Below are positions 8,666 to 18,553 of a stretch of 64,000 nucleotides of DNA, one piece after another. Source of the DNA: Salinisphaera sp052044135 (GTDB lineage: Bacteria > Pseudomonadota > Gammaproteobacteria > Nevskiales > Salinisphaeraceae); NCBI RefSeq assembly GCF_052044135.1, contig NZ_JBQDYF010000012.1:1-64000 (forward strand), given 5' to 3'. The stretch's first letter is position 1. Each line of letters begins with the position of its first letter. The notes under the pieces are model-generated. The model ran no database searches. It saw only the letters and a list, made by a program, of their open reading frames with translations, and was not told where the DNA came from. The position numbers and the translations under genes are program-made.

Positions 8666-9984
8666 TGGAAGAGACGAAGGTACTGACCCAGCGCATTCGT
8701 CCCGACCGTTCACCGGTCTGGATCGACGACTACATGAATCTGGGCGGCTACGAGGCACTCAAGACCGCGCTCGCCGACTACGGCCCGGCCGAAGTGGGCC
8801 CGCTGATCAAGGAAGCCGGCCTGCGCGGGCGCGGCGGCGCGGGCTTCCCCACCGGCGTGAAATGGTCGTTCATGCCCCGCTTCGAGGATCGCCCCGACGA
8901 ACGTCCGGCACATGTCTATCTCGTGGTCAACGCCGACGAGATGGAACCGGGCACGTTCAAGGACCGGCTGATCATGGAAGGCGATCCGCATCAGCTGATC
9001 GAAGGCATGATCATCGCCTCCTACGCCATCGGCGCCGACACGGCCTATGTGTTCCTGCGCGGTGAGTACACCGAGTGCCGCCGGCGCCTGCAGCAGGCGA
9101 TCGACGAAGCCCACGCCAAGGGCTTTCTCGGCGAGAACATCCTGGGTTCGGGGTTTTCGCTCAACCTGCATCTGCACATGAGCGCCGGCCGCTATATCTG
9201 CGGCGAGGAATCGGCCCTGTTGTCGGCCCTGGAAGGCCGGCGCGCGGTACCGCGTCACAAGCCGCCGTTTCCGGCCGCATCCGGCCTGTTCGGCCAGCCG
9301 ACGACGGTCAACAACGTCGAGACCATCTGCAACGTGCCGCACATCGTGAAAAACGGTGCCGAGTGGTACAAGAGCCTGGGGCTCAACAAGGACGGCGGGA
9401 CCAAACTGTTCGGCGCCTCAGGCCATGTGGCGAAGCCCGGCCTGGCCGAGTTCCCGCTGGGCGTGAAACTCGGCGACGTGCTGGAACACTTCGGCGGCAT
9501 CCGCCACGGACGCAAGCTCAAGGGTCTGTTGCCGGGCGGCGGCTCCACGCCGTTTCTCACACCCGAGCATCTCGACACGCCGATGGATTACGACGGGGTC
9601 GGCGCGGCCGGCTCGCGTCTGGGCACGGCCACCATGGTCGTGTTCGACGACCAGACGCCCATCGTCGGCGTGCTGAAGAATCTCGAACATTTCTACGCCC
9701 AGGAATCCTGTGGCTGGTGCACGCCCTGTCGCGACGGCCTGCCCTGGGTGGAGAAGATGCTGGTCAACCTGGAAGCCGGAAAGGGCCAGCCGGGCGATCT
9801 CGAGCTGCTCGACCTGCATGTCAAGCTGCTCGGCCCGGGCAAGACCTTCTGTGCCCACGCGCCCGGCGCGATGGGCCCGCTTGAGGCCGGCCTCAAGTAT
9901 TACCGCGACGAACTCGCAGCGCTGATCCCCGACGATGCATCCAATCTGTCGCGGACCGAAGCAGCGAACGCGAATCCTCTTTAA
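8665..9984 (+). CDS. nuoF: NADH-quinone oxidoreductase subunit F
   Basis: NuoF oxidises NADH and passes electrons from FMN to cluster N3. Motifs in order are GRGGAGFPTG (NADH/FMN site), NADEMEPGTFKDR, GRYICGEESALL, and the N3 ligands SCGWCTPC plus the Cys of KTFCAHAPG. The 439-residue length is normal for the family. The start overlaps the nuoE stop by one base, so translation is probably coupled. Confidence 0.97.
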   Translation: MEETKVLTQRIRPDRSPVWIDDYMNLGGYEALKTALADYGPAEVGPLIKEAGLRGRGGAGFPTGVKWSFMPRFEDRPDERPAHVYLVVNADEMEPGTFKDRLIMEGDPHQLIEGMIIASYAIGADTAYVFLRGEYTECRRRLQQAIDEAHAKGFLGENILGSGFSLNLHLHMSAGRYICGEESALLSALEGRRAVPRHKPPFPAASGLFGQPTTVNNVETICNVPHIVKNGAEWYKSLGLNKDGGTKLFGASGHVAKPGLAEFPLGVKLGDVLEHFGGIRHGRKLKGLLPGGGSTPFLTPEHLDTPMDYDGVGAAGSRLGTATMVVFDDQTPIVGVLKNLEHFYAQESCGWCTPCRDGLPWVEKMLVNLEAGKGQPGDLELLDLHVKLLGPGKTFCAHAPGAMGPLEAGLKYYRDELAALIPDDASNLSRTEAANANPL

Positions 9985-10002
9985 TTAGCGCACGGTTAAG
10001 TC

Positions 10003-12687
10003 ATGGCAACGATTACGATCGACGGTAAGGAATTCGATGTCGACGACACCGAAAACCTGCTGGCCGTCGCCCTGTCGAAGGGCTTCGATCTGCCCTATTT
10101 CTGCTGGCATCCGGAGCTGCACAGCGTCGGCGCCTGCCGTCAGTGCGCGGTCAAGTCCTATCGCAACGACGAAGACGAACAGGGCATGATCGTCATGGCC
10201 TGCATGACGCCCTGTTCCGACGGCGGTCGCTTCGAGATCGACGACGAGCAGGCCGCCGAGATGCGCCGCCAGGTCATCGAATGGCTGATGATCAACCACC
10301 CGCACGACTGCCCGGTCTGCGAGGAAGGCGGGGAGTGCCATCTGCAGGACATGACCCTGATGGCCGGCCATACGCAGCGTCGCTATCGCGGGCCCAAGCG
10401 CACCCACAAGAACCAGGACCTCGGCCCGTTCATCAACCATGAGATGAACCGCTGCATCGCCTGCTATCGCTGCGTGCGCTACTACCGCGACTATGCCGAT
10501 GGTGACGATCTGCGCGCGCTGGGTTCGCACAACAACGTCTACTTCGGCCGTGAATCCGACGGCGCGTTCGACAACGAGTTCTCGGGCAACCTGGTGGAAG
10601 TCTGCCCGACCGGCGTATTCACCGACAAGACGCTCGGCGCCCACTACAATCGCAAGTGGGACATGCAGAATGCCCCCGGCATCTGTACCCACTGCTCGCT
10701 GGGCTGCAACACCAGCCCTGGTTCGCGCCAGGGCGTGCTCAAGCGTATCCAGAACCGTTATCACGGCGAGATCAATCACTACTTCCTGTGCGACCGCGGC
10801 CGCTTCGGTGCCGGCTTCGTCAATCGCGACGACCGCCCGCGCCAGCCGCTGGTACGCAACGCCGACGGCATCCTCGAGCCGCGCGAGATGGACGTCATGC
10901 GCGACGTCATGGAAGAGGTCTTCGCCAAGGCCAAGGGCGTGGTCGGCGTGGGCTCGCCGCGGGCCTCGCTGGAAGACAACTTCGCCCTGCGCCATCTGGT
11001 CGGTGCGGAGCACTTCAGCAACGGCATGAGCCCGGCCGATTCGGATGCCAGCCTGGCCGCGCGTGACACGATCTCGGCCCATGCCGATCGCCTGGCCACG
11101 CTGCGCGAAGTCGAATCCTGCGACGCCGTGCTGATTCTCGGCGAGGACGTGACCCAGACCGCGCCGCGGCTGGCCCTGTCGCTGCGCCAGTCCCGCCGCA
11201 ACAAGCATCTGGAGCACGCGGCGGCCAACAAGATCCCGAAGTGGCATGCCCGTGCCGTGCGCGACATCGGCCAGCACAACAATAGCCCGATCTTCTCGGC
11301 GACCACCCACGCCACGCGCCTGGATGACATCGTGATGTCGCCGCAGCGCCTGCGCCCGGCCGCGATCGCCGAGCTCGGCTTCGCCGTGGCCCATGCACTC
11401 GACAACACCGCCCCCAAGGCCGGCCCGCTCGACGACGAGACCCAGGCGCTGGTCGATGCCATCGCGGCAACGCTCAAGAGCGCGAAGAAACCACTGATCG
11501 TCGCCGGCACCAGCCTCGGCGATCCGGCCATCCTCAAGGCCGCGGCCAACGTGACCCAGGCGGTCGCCGCCGCCAATGACGCTGCCCGCCTGTTCGTCAC
11601 CCTGTCCGAGGCCAACTCGCTCGGCATGGCGATGCTGGAACAGCGCAACGTCGATCACGCGCTCACCGCGATCGAGGACGGCTCCGCCGACACCCTGGTG
11701 GTGATGCAGAACTGCCTGTACGAGCGCGCGCCCAAGGCCCGCGTGGATGCCGCGATCCGGAAGGCCGCGCACGTGGTGGTCATGGATCACAGCATGACGC
11801 GCACGGTGGGCGAAGCCACGCACGTGTTGCCGGCCGGCAGCTTCGCCGAGGCCGACGGCACACTGGTGAACAACGAAGCACGCGCCCAGCGTTTCTTCCA
11901 GGTTTTCATCCCCGACGCGCCGATGCAGGAAGGCTGGCGCTGGGCAGCCGATCTGGCCGAAGTCGCGGGCCACAAGCCCGACTGGCTCGGCATGGACGAT
12001 CTGATCCAGGCCATCGTCGCCGAATGCCCGCAGTTCGCCGGCATCGAGGACGCTGCCCCCAGCCAGAGCTTCCGCAAATTCGGCATGCGCTTCCCGCGCA
12101 GCCCGCACCGCTTCTCCGGCCGTACCGCGATGTACGCCAACGTGGATGTGCGCGAGCGCCGGCCCGAGGTCGATCCGGATTCGCCGCTGGCCTACTCGAT
12201 GGAAGGCTATTACGGCGTGGATCAGCCGCCGTCGACGCTCGCCTACGCCTGGAGCCCCGGCTGGGATTCCAACCAGGCGGCCATCACCCGCTTCCAGGAC
12301 GAAGTCGGCGGCCATCTGAAAGGCGGCGACCCCGGCATAAGGCTGTTCGCCACGGCTTCCGGGGCGGGCGAATTCTCTGCCGCCGAGGTGACGGCGGTCG
12401 ACGGCTGGCAGGCCGTGCCGATGCATCACATCTTCGGCAGCGAATCGCAGTCGGCGCGCGCGCCGGCCATCGCCGAACGCATGCCGGCCCCGGAATACCG
12501 CATCAACGCCGAAGCCGCCAAGGCGCTCGGCGTCGCCCCCGGTGATTCGCTCGAACTGGCCGTGGACGGCGAAACCCATGCCTTCCCGCTGGCCATCGAT
12601 CCCAGCCTGCCCGACCGGACCATCGGCGTGCCCGTGGGCATGCACGGGGTCTGCGGCCTGCGTCTGCCCGTGGAAGTGAAACCATGA
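10003..12687 (+). CDS. nuoG: NADH-quinone oxidoreductase subunit G
   Basis: At 894 residues this is the large iron-sulfur subunit of the peripheral arm. The N-terminal ferredoxin domain carries the N1b ligands (CWHPELHSVGACRQC and CMTPC). N5 and N4 follow in HDCPVCEEGGEC and CIACYRC. The extra cluster N7, present only in some bacteria, is encoded by CTHCSLGC plus the Cys of FLCDRGR. The rest is a molybdopterin-oxidoreductase-like domain that has lost its cofactor in this family. The last four bases overlap the start of nuoH. Confidence 0.96.
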   Translation: MATITIDGKEFDVDDTENLLAVALSKGFDLPYFCWHPELHSVGACRQCAVKSYRNDEDEQGMIVMACMTPCSDGGRFEIDDEQAAEMRRQVIEWLMINHPHDCPVCEEGGECHLQDMTLMAGHTQRRYRGPKRTHKNQDLGPFINHEMNRCIACYRCVRYYRDYADGDDLRALGSHNNVYFGRESDGAFDNEFSGNLVEVCPTGVFTDKTLGAHYNRKWDMQNAPGICTHCSLGCNTSPGSRQGVLKRIQNRYHGEINHYFLCDRGRFGAGFVNRDDRPRQPLVRNADGILEPREMDVMRDVMEEVFAKAKGVVGVGSPRASLEDNFALRHLVGAEHFSNGMSPADSDASLAARDTISAHADRLATLREVESCDAVLILGEDVTQTAPRLALSLRQSRRNKHLEHAAANKIPKWHARAVRDIGQHNNSPIFSATTHATRLDDIVMSPQRLRPAAIAELGFAVAHALDNTAPKAGPLDDETQALVDAIAATLKSAKKPLIVAGTSLGDPAILKAAANVTQAVAAANDAARLFVTLSEANSLGMAMLEQRNVDHALTAIEDGSADTLVVMQNCLYERAPKARVDAAIRKAAHVVVMDHSMTRTVGEATHVLPAGSFAEADGTLVNNEARAQRFFQVFIPDAPMQEGWRWAADLAEVAGHKPDWLGMDDLIQAIVAECPQFAGIEDAAPSQSFRKFGMRFPRSPHRFSGRTAMYANVDVRERRPEVDPDSPLAYSMEGYYGVDQPPSTLAYAWSPGWDSNQAAITRFQDEVGGHLKGGDPGIRLFATASGAGEFSAAEVTAVDGWQAVPMHHIFGSESQSARAPAIAERMPAPEYRINAEAAKALGVAPGDSLELAVDGETHAFPLAIDPSLPDRTIGVPVGMHGVCGLRLPVEVKP

Positions 12688-13664
12688 TCTTCGGTATCTC
12701 CGAGCACGAAATCCTGTCGGCCGTCGTCACCGCGATCCTGACGATCGTCACCCTGATGGGCTGCGTCATCATGGCGGCCCTGATGATCCCGATCGAGCGC
12801 CGGCTGCTCGGCCTGTGGCAGGACCGCTACGGCCCCAACCGGGTCGGCCCGTTCGGCTCGCTGCAGGTCGTGGCGGACATGATCAAGATCTTCTTCAAGG
12901 AAGACTGGATCCCGCCATTCGCCGACAAGGCGGTGTTCGTGATCGCGCCGGCGATCATCATGTTCACCACCATCATGGCGTTCGCCGTCGTCCCGTTCAC
13001 CGAATCCTGGACCATCGCCAACCTCAACGTCGGCGTGCTCTTCCTGCTGGCCATGAGTTCGCTGGGCGTGTACTCGGTGATCTTCGCCGGCTGGTCTTCC
13101 GACAACAAATACGCGCTGCTCGGCGCCATGCGCACAGCAGCCCAGATGATTTCGTACGAAGTCTTCATGGGCCTGTCGCTGTTGGGCGTGGTGCTGCTGG
13201 CCGGCAGTTTCAATCTCGGCGACATCGTCGAATCGCAGCGCGGGATGTGGAACGTGATCCCGCAGTTCCCGGCGTTCGTGGTCTTCTTCATCGCCGGCTG
13301 CGCGGAAATCCATCGCGCGCCGTTCGACCTGCCGGAAGCCGAGCAGGAGCTGACCGCGGGTTATCACACCGAATACTCGGGCATGAAGTTCGGCATGTTC
13401 TTCGTGGGCGAGTATCTGGGCATCGTCTTGATCTCGTGCCTGGTCACCACGCTGTTCTTCGGCGGCTGGCTCGGCCCGTGGCTGCCCGGTTTTGTCTGGT
13501 TCTTCCTGAAGGCCTTCTTGTTCATGTGCTTCTTCGTCCTGTTGCGCGCGGCCACCATCCGCCCGCGGTATGACCAGCTCATGGCCTTCGGTTGGAAGGT
13601 GCTGCTGCCGATCGCCCTGCTCAACGTGGCGATCACCGGCGCGATCGTCGTCGCCCAGAGCTAG
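12684..13664 (+). CDS. nuoH: NADH-quinone oxidoreductase subunit H
   Basis: This 326-residue integral membrane subunit (about eight helices) forms much of the quinone chamber and the first proton-translocation region. The signatures QDRYGPNRVGPFGSLQVVADMIK and EIHRAPFDLPEAEQELTAGYHTEYSGMKFG are conserved across the family. It overlaps nuoG by ATGA and is followed by a 58-bp gap before nuoI. Confidence 0.97.
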   Translation: MIFGISEHEILSAVVTAILTIVTLMGCVIMAALMIPIERRLLGLWQDRYGPNRVGPFGSLQVVADMIKIFFKEDWIPPFADKAVFVIAPAIIMFTTIMAFAVVPFTESWTIANLNVGVLFLLAMSSLGVYSVIFAGWSSDNKYALLGAMRTAAQMISYEVFMGLSLLGVVLLAGSFNLGDIVESQRGMWNVIPQFPAFVVFFIAGCAEIHRAPFDLPEAEQELTAGYHTEYSGMKFGMFFVGEYLGIVLISCLVTTLFFGGWLGPWLPGFVWFFLKAFLFMCFFVLLRAATIRPRYDQLMAFGWKVLLPIALLNVAITGAIVVAQS

Positions 13665-13722
13665 TGAGACGCCGGCGCCGCCCGCGCTGCCGGTCGTACA
13701 ACGTGTTTGCAACGAGTCGTTT

Positions 13723-14271
13723 ATGAAAAACGCCGCACAGAACGCCTTCTCCGCCACGTCGAGCGTGCTCCGCACGATCGGCATGACGTTCATGCATTCC
13801 TTCCGCAAGCGGGACACGGTCCTGTATCCGGAGGAAAAGCCCTATCTGCCGCCGCGCTATCGCGGCCGCATCGTGCTCACCCGCGACCCCGACGGCGCCG
13901 AGCGTTGTGTCGCCTGCAACCTGTGCTCGGTGGCCTGCCCGGTCGACTGCATCAGCGTGGTCAAGACCGAGGACGAAGCCGGCCGCTGGTATCCGGAGAC
14001 GTTCCGGATCAACTTCTCGCGCTGCATCTACTGCGGCTATTGCGAGGACGCCTGCCCGACCTACGCGATCCAGCTCACCCCGGATTTCGAGATGGGCGAA
14101 TTCGATCGTCAGAACATGGTCTACGAGAAGTCCGATCTGCTGATCTCGGGCGTCGGCAAGCGCCCCGGCTACAACTTCTACCGGGTGGCCGGCATGTCGG
14201 TCGGCGGCAAGGACAAGGGCGAGGCCGAGAACGAGGCCGCGCCGGTCGATATCAAGACGCTGCTGCCGTAA
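13723..14271 (+). CDS. nuoI: NADH-quinone oxidoreductase subunit I
   Basis: This 182-residue subunit carries two [4Fe-4S] clusters, N6a and N6b, that bridge the peripheral arm to NuoB. Two ferredoxin motifs are visible: Cys62, 65, 68, 72 and Cys101, 104, 107, 111. The ATG at MKNAAQNAF gives a normal-length N-terminal amphipathic region. The frame is open upstream, but that part is antisense-like and overlaps the end of nuoH. Confidence 0.96.
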   Translation: MKNAAQNAFSATSSVLRTIGMTFMHSFRKRDTVLYPEEKPYLPPRYRGRIVLTRDPDGAERCVACNLCSVACPVDCISVVKTEDEAGRWYPETFRINFSRCIYCGYCEDACPTYAIQLTPDFEMGEFDRQNMVYEKSDLLISGVGKRPGYNFYRVAGMSVGGKDKGEAENEAAPVDIKTLLP

Positions 14272-14286
14272 GCCAAGGGGATCGTC

Positions 14287-14841
14287 GTGGAAATTACATT
14301 CTTCATCGCCGGCATCGTGGCCCTCGCCGCGACCCTTCGGACCATCACCTGTTCGAACCCCGTGCATGCCCTGCTCTATCTGATCACGTCGTTGCTGGCC
14401 GTCGCCATCGACTTCTATGCCCTGGGCGCCGCGTTCGCGGCCACGCTCGAGGTCGTGGTCTATGCCGGCGCCGTGATGGTGCTGTTCGTTTTCGTGGTGA
14501 TGATGCTCAATCTCAACCAGGAGACGGTCGAGCGCGAACGTCACTGGCTGCGGCCCAAGCTGTGGGTCGGCCCGTCGGTGTTCGCCGCCATCCTGCTCGT
14601 CGCCATGGTCTGGTCGATAACCGTCGGCGGCGCGATCGGCGGCATCAACGGCACACCGCTTTCGGCCAACGCTGTCGGTTCGACCCTGTTCGGCCCCTAT
14701 GTGCTGGTGGTCGAGCTGGCCGCCTTCCTGCTGCTCGCCGCCCTGGTCGTTGCCATCCACATCGGCCGTGACGAGCGCAACGAGGCCCGCTGGAAAGCCG
14801 AGCACGGCGATCGCGAGACCACCGAGGCAGGGGAACAATAA
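14287..14841 (+). CDS. nuoJ: NADH-quinone oxidoreductase subunit J
   Basis: This is a 184-residue membrane subunit with five predicted helices. The family signature with its central helix is LEVVVYAGAVMVLFVFVVMML. It begins at a GTG preceded by AAGGGG, a clear ribosome-binding site. The hydrophilic C-terminal tail (RDERNEARWKAEHGDRE) extends past the last helix. The stop overlaps the nuoK start (TAATG). Confidence 0.95.
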   Translation: MEITFFIAGIVALAATLRTITCSNPVHALLYLITSLLAVAIDFYALGAAFAATLEVVVYAGAVMVLFVFVVMMLNLNQETVERERHWLRPKLWVGPSVFAAILLVAMVWSITVGGAIGGINGTPLSANAVGSTLFGPYVLVVELAAFLLLAALVVAIHIGRDERNEARWKAEHGDRETTEAGEQ

Positions 14842-15149
14842 TGACGGGACTTCCCATTCAATACGGCATGGGGCTGGCCGCGCTGCTGTTCATCGCCGGC
14901 CTGACCGGACTGGTGGTGCGGCGTAACACGCTGTTCATCCTCATGAGCCTGGAAATCATGCTGAACGCCACGGGCCTGGCCTTCATCGTCGCCGGGGCCC
15001 ACTGGCAGGCCGCCGACGGCAACGCGATGTTCATTCTGATCATTGCACTGGCCGGCGCCGAGGCCTCCATCGGCCTGGGCCTGCTGCTCCAGCTGTACAA
15101 GCGTTTCCGCACGATCGACATCGACGCAGCCAGCGAGATGCACGGATGA
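14841..15149 (+). CDS. nuoK: NADH-quinone oxidoreductase subunit K
   Basis: This 102-residue subunit has three membrane helices and is related to MnhC/MrpC of cation antiporters. The helix glutamates essential in the family appear in MSLEIMLNATG and ALAGAEASIGLGLL. It is translationally coupled on both sides: one-base overlap with nuoJ and four bases with nuoL. Confidence 0.97.
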   Translation: MTGLPIQYGMGLAALLFIAGLTGLVVRRNTLFILMSLEIMLNATGLAFIVAGAHWQAADGNAMFILIIALAGAEASIGLGLLLQLYKRFRTIDIDAASEMHG

Positions 15150-16996
15150 ATCTTCTAGTCCTGACCCTAGTCTTTCCCCTGGCCGGCGCCATTGCGCTCT
15201 CCCTGTTCCCGCGCATGGCCGACAACGCGGCCCGTACCATCGGCGCGGCCTCGGTCGGCCTCGCCGCGCTGGTCACCGCGCTGGTGATGGTGTTCTGGGG
15301 CGCCAACGGCGGTTATCCGTACGTCCAGACGCTGTGGCAGTGGATCGCCGTGGGCGACTTCCACATCAACTTCGGTCTCTACCTGGACGGCCTGTCCATC
15401 ACCATGATGGGCGTGATCACCGGCGTAGGCTTTCTGATCCACTGGTTCGCCGCCTGGTACATGGTCCACGACCTGGAAGGCTCGCCGGGCATGGCGCGGT
15501 TCTTCGCCTACATGAACCTGTTCATCGTGGCGATGCTGTTGCTCGTACTCGGCGACAACCTGCTGCTGCTGTACCTCGGCTGGGAAGGGGTGGGCCTGTG
15601 CAGCTATCTGCTGATCGGCTACTACTACCAGACCCCGGCCAATGCCTGGGCCGCCTTCAAGGCCTTCATCATCACCCGTATCGGCGATGTATTCCTCGCC
15701 ATTGGCCTGTTCCTGCTGTACACGGTGTTCGGCACGCTCAACATCCAGACGCTGCTGCATGACGCGCCGCAGGTCTGGAGCCAGGGCGATGCCACCGCCA
15801 ACATCGCGGCGCTGTTGATCCTGCTGGGCGCCTGCGGCAAATCGGCCCAGTTACCGCTGCAGACCTGGCTGGCGGATGCCATGGCCGGCCCGACACCGGT
15901 CTCCGCGCTGATCCACGCGGCCACCATGGTGACGGCGGGTGTGTACCTGATCGCGCGCATGCACGGCATCTTCGCGATGGCACCGGCGATCCAGGAACTG
16001 GTCGGCGTGATCGGCGGCGTCACCCTGCTCATCGCCGGTCTGGCGGCCACCGCCCAGACCGATATCAAACGCGTGATCGCCTATTCGACCATGAGCCAGA
16101 TCGGCTACATGTTCCTGGCGCTCGGCGTGGGCGCATGGCAGGCCGCCATCTTCCATCTGATGATCCATGCGTTCTTCAAGTCGCTGCTGTTCCTGACCGC
16201 GGGTTCGGTGATCATCGCCTGCCACCACGAGCAGAACATCTTCAAGATGGGCGGTCTGCGCAAGACGCTGAAACTGGACTACTGGCTGATGATCATCGGC
16301 GGCTCGGCGCTGTCCGCGCTGCCGCTGGTGACCGCCGGCTTCTACTCGAAGGACGCGATCCTGTGGGACGCCGTCGCCAACGGGCATGGCATCCTGTGGC
16401 TGTTCGGCCTGATCGGCGCGTTCATCACCTCGATCTACACCTTCCGCATGATCTTCATCGTCTTCCACGGCGAAGAGAAGACCCATGCCCACCCCGGCCA
16501 CGGTATCCCGCATCACGTGCCGCTGATGATCCTGGCCGTGCTGTCGACCTTCGTCGGCGCGCTGATCCATCAGCCCCTGGACGGCGTGCTGCCCTCGGGC
16601 GCAGTCGAAGGCCATCCGTGGATCGAGATCGTGTTCGAGATCATCTCGAGCGTGGTCGCGCTGGTCGGCCTCGGCGTGGCCGCGGCGCTGTTCCTCGGCA
16701 AGCGCCAGCTGATCGCGCAGGCCACCCAGGACGGCCCGGGCCGCAAGACCTGGCTGTTCTTCCACAGCGCGCTCGGCTTCGACTGGCTGTACGACAAGGT
16801 CTTCGTCCAGCCCTTCCTGTGCGTCGCGCGCGGCCATCGCCGCGACTGGATCGAGGCGATCGTGAACGTGGTGCCCGGGCTGGCTTCGGTCGGCAACTCG
16901 GGGCTGTCGGCGGTCCAGTCGGGCCGGCTGCGTTGGTATGCAATGGTCATGTTTGCCGGTGCGGCCGTGCTGCTGGCCGTGTTGATGTTCGGATAA
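15146..16996 (+). CDS. nuoL: NADH-quinone oxidoreductase subunit L
   Basis: This is the distal antiporter-like proton pump of complex I, 616 residues with about 16 helices including the long lateral helix at the C-terminus. The conserved LGWEGVGLCSYLLIGYY and PTPVSALIHAATMVTAGVYL segments carry the key Glu, Lys and His residues. Tight coupling to nuoK (ATGA) and a 12-bp gap to nuoM fit a single transcript. Confidence 0.97.
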   Translation: MNLLVLTLVFPLAGAIALSLFPRMADNAARTIGAASVGLAALVTALVMVFWGANGGYPYVQTLWQWIAVGDFHINFGLYLDGLSITMMGVITGVGFLIHWFAAWYMVHDLEGSPGMARFFAYMNLFIVAMLLLVLGDNLLLLYLGWEGVGLCSYLLIGYYYQTPANAWAAFKAFIITRIGDVFLAIGLFLLYTVFGTLNIQTLLHDAPQVWSQGDATANIAALLILLGACGKSAQLPLQTWLADAMAGPTPVSALIHAATMVTAGVYLIARMHGIFAMAPAIQELVGVIGGVTLLIAGLAATAQTDIKRVIAYSTMSQIGYMFLALGVGAWQAAIFHLMIHAFFKSLLFLTAGSVIIACHHEQNIFKMGGLRKTLKLDYWLMIIGGSALSALPLVTAGFYSKDAILWDAVANGHGILWLFGLIGAFITSIYTFRMIFIVFHGEEKTHAHPGHGIPHHVPLMILAVLSTFVGALIHQPLDGVLPSGAVEGHPWIEIVFEIISSVVALVGLGVAAALFLGKRQLIAQATQDGPGRKTWLFFHSALGFDWLYDKVFVQPFLCVARGHRRDWIEAIVNVVPGLASVGNSGLSAVQSGRLRWYAMVMFAGAAVLLAVLMFG

Positions 16997-17008
16997 GAAG
17001 GCGATTCG

Positions 17009-18541
17009 ATGCTCCTTTGCTGGCTATTATTCATCCCCTTCATCGGCGGCGCGCTGTGCTGGCTCGTCGGCCGCGGCAATTCCGAAGGCGCCGCACCGCG
17101 CTGGATCGCTTTCGCCTCCATGGCGCTGGTGTTCATTCCGGCGCTGTGGCTGTGGGCCACCGGCGACTTCTCCCTGGCCGGGCTCGGCGGCAACGCGCCG
17201 CACTGGCAACGCGAGATCAGCGTGCCGTGGATTCCGGCCTTCGGCATCGATTTCCACCTGGCGGTCGACGGGCTGTCGTTGATCATGGTGCTGCTGGCCA
17301 GCCTGCTCGGCATGCTGGCCGTGGCCTGCTCCTGGAGCCAGGTGCGCGAACGCGTGGGCGCCTTCCACATGAATCTCATGTGGACGCTCGGCGGCGTGAT
17401 GGGCATCTTCCTGGCGATCGATCTGTTCCTGTACTTCTTCTTCTGGGAACTGATGCTGATCCCGATGTACTTCCTGATCGCGCTCTGGGGACACGGCGAG
17501 TTCGACCGCGCCTCCCATGTCCGCGCCGCGGTGAAGTTCTTCATCTATACCCAGGCCAGTGGCCTGTTGATGCTGGCGTCGATTCTCGGCGTGGTGTTCG
17601 TGCACTACGCCCAGAGCGGTCACCTGACCTTCAACTACAACGCCCTGCTGAACACCCAGCTCGGCGGCGGCCTCGGCATGGTGCTGATGCTCGGCTTCTT
17701 CATCGCCTTCGCGGTGAAGCTGCCGGCGGTGCCGTTCCATGGCTGGCTGGCCGATGCCCAGGCCAACTCGCCATCCTCGGGCGCGGTCGACCTGTCCGGA
17801 ATTCTGGTCAAGACCGCCGCCTACGGCTTTCTGCGACTGGCGCTGCCGTTGTTCCCGGAGTCCTCCGCGGCCTTCGCACCGATCGCCTTGGCGCTGGGCG
17901 TGATCAGCATCTACTACGGCGCGGTCATGGCCTTCGCCCAGACCGACATGAAGCGCCTGATCTCGTATTCGAGCATCTCGCACATGGGCTTCATCCTGGT
18001 CGGCCTGTATGCCGGCACGCTGCTGTCGCTGCAGGGCGTGATGATTCAGGTCGTGGCCTCGGCCGTATCGACCGCCGCGCTGTTCATTCTCGCCGGCCAG
18101 CTCTACGAGCGCATGGGCACCCGCGACATGCGCCAGCTCGGCGGCTTGTTCGGACGCCTCGGCGCCCTGCCCGGCTTCGCGCTGATCTTCGTTGTGGCCT
18201 CGCTCGGCATGCCGGCGACCGCCAACTTCATCGGCGAATTCCTGATCCTGTTCGGGGCGTTCGCCGCCTGGCCGTGGGTGGTGGTGGTCGCCTCCGGCGG
18301 CATGATTCTCGCGGCCGTGTATGCGCTGTACCTGATGCATCGGGTGTACTGGGGCACGCCGTCCGGCGAGGACACCATCGCGCGCATGAGTGCCCGCGAG
18401 TACACCATCATGATGACGCTGGTCGTGGTCACGCTGATCGTCGGTCTGTTCCCGCAGACCATACTGTCGGTCTCGCAGACCACCATGACCGAAGTCTCCC
18501 ACTGGTTCGCCACGGGGCTGGCCGCCTCCTCGGCAAGTTAA
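17009..18541 (+). CDS. nuoM: NADH-quinone oxidoreductase subunit M
   Basis: This 510-residue antiporter-like membrane subunit contains the family proton-channel signature around FFWELMLIPMYFLIALWGHG (helix 5 Glu), AVKLPAVPFHGWLADAQANSPSSGAV (Lys and His) and TDMKRLISYSSISHMGF. It follows nuoL by 12 bp with an AAGGCG site. Confidence 0.97.
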   Translation: MLLCWLLFIPFIGGALCWLVGRGNSEGAAPRWIAFASMALVFIPALWLWATGDFSLAGLGGNAPHWQREISVPWIPAFGIDFHLAVDGLSLIMVLLASLLGMLAVACSWSQVRERVGAFHMNLMWTLGGVMGIFLAIDLFLYFFFWELMLIPMYFLIALWGHGEFDRASHVRAAVKFFIYTQASGLLMLASILGVVFVHYAQSGHLTFNYNALLNTQLGGGLGMVLMLGFFIAFAVKLPAVPFHGWLADAQANSPSSGAVDLSGILVKTAAYGFLRLALPLFPESSAAFAPIALALGVISIYYGAVMAFAQTDMKRLISYSSISHMGFILVGLYAGTLLSLQGVMIQVVASAVSTAALFILAGQLYERMGTRDMRQLGGLFGRLGALPGFALIFVVASLGMPATANFIGEFLILFGAFAAWPWVVVVASGGMILAAVYALYLMHRVYWGTPSGEDTIARMSAREYTIMMTLVVVTLIVGLFPQTILSVSQTTMTEVSHWFATGLAASSAS

Positions 18542-18553
18542 GCGATAGCTGAC

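Noticed and set aside
9985..12645. 886-residue minus-strand frame antisense to nuoG
   Set aside because: Shadow of nuoG, whose cluster-binding cysteines define the true strand.
16135..18552. 805-residue frame across nuoL and nuoM in another frame
   Set aside because: Arg-rich frame-shifted reading of two genes with clear subunit signatures.
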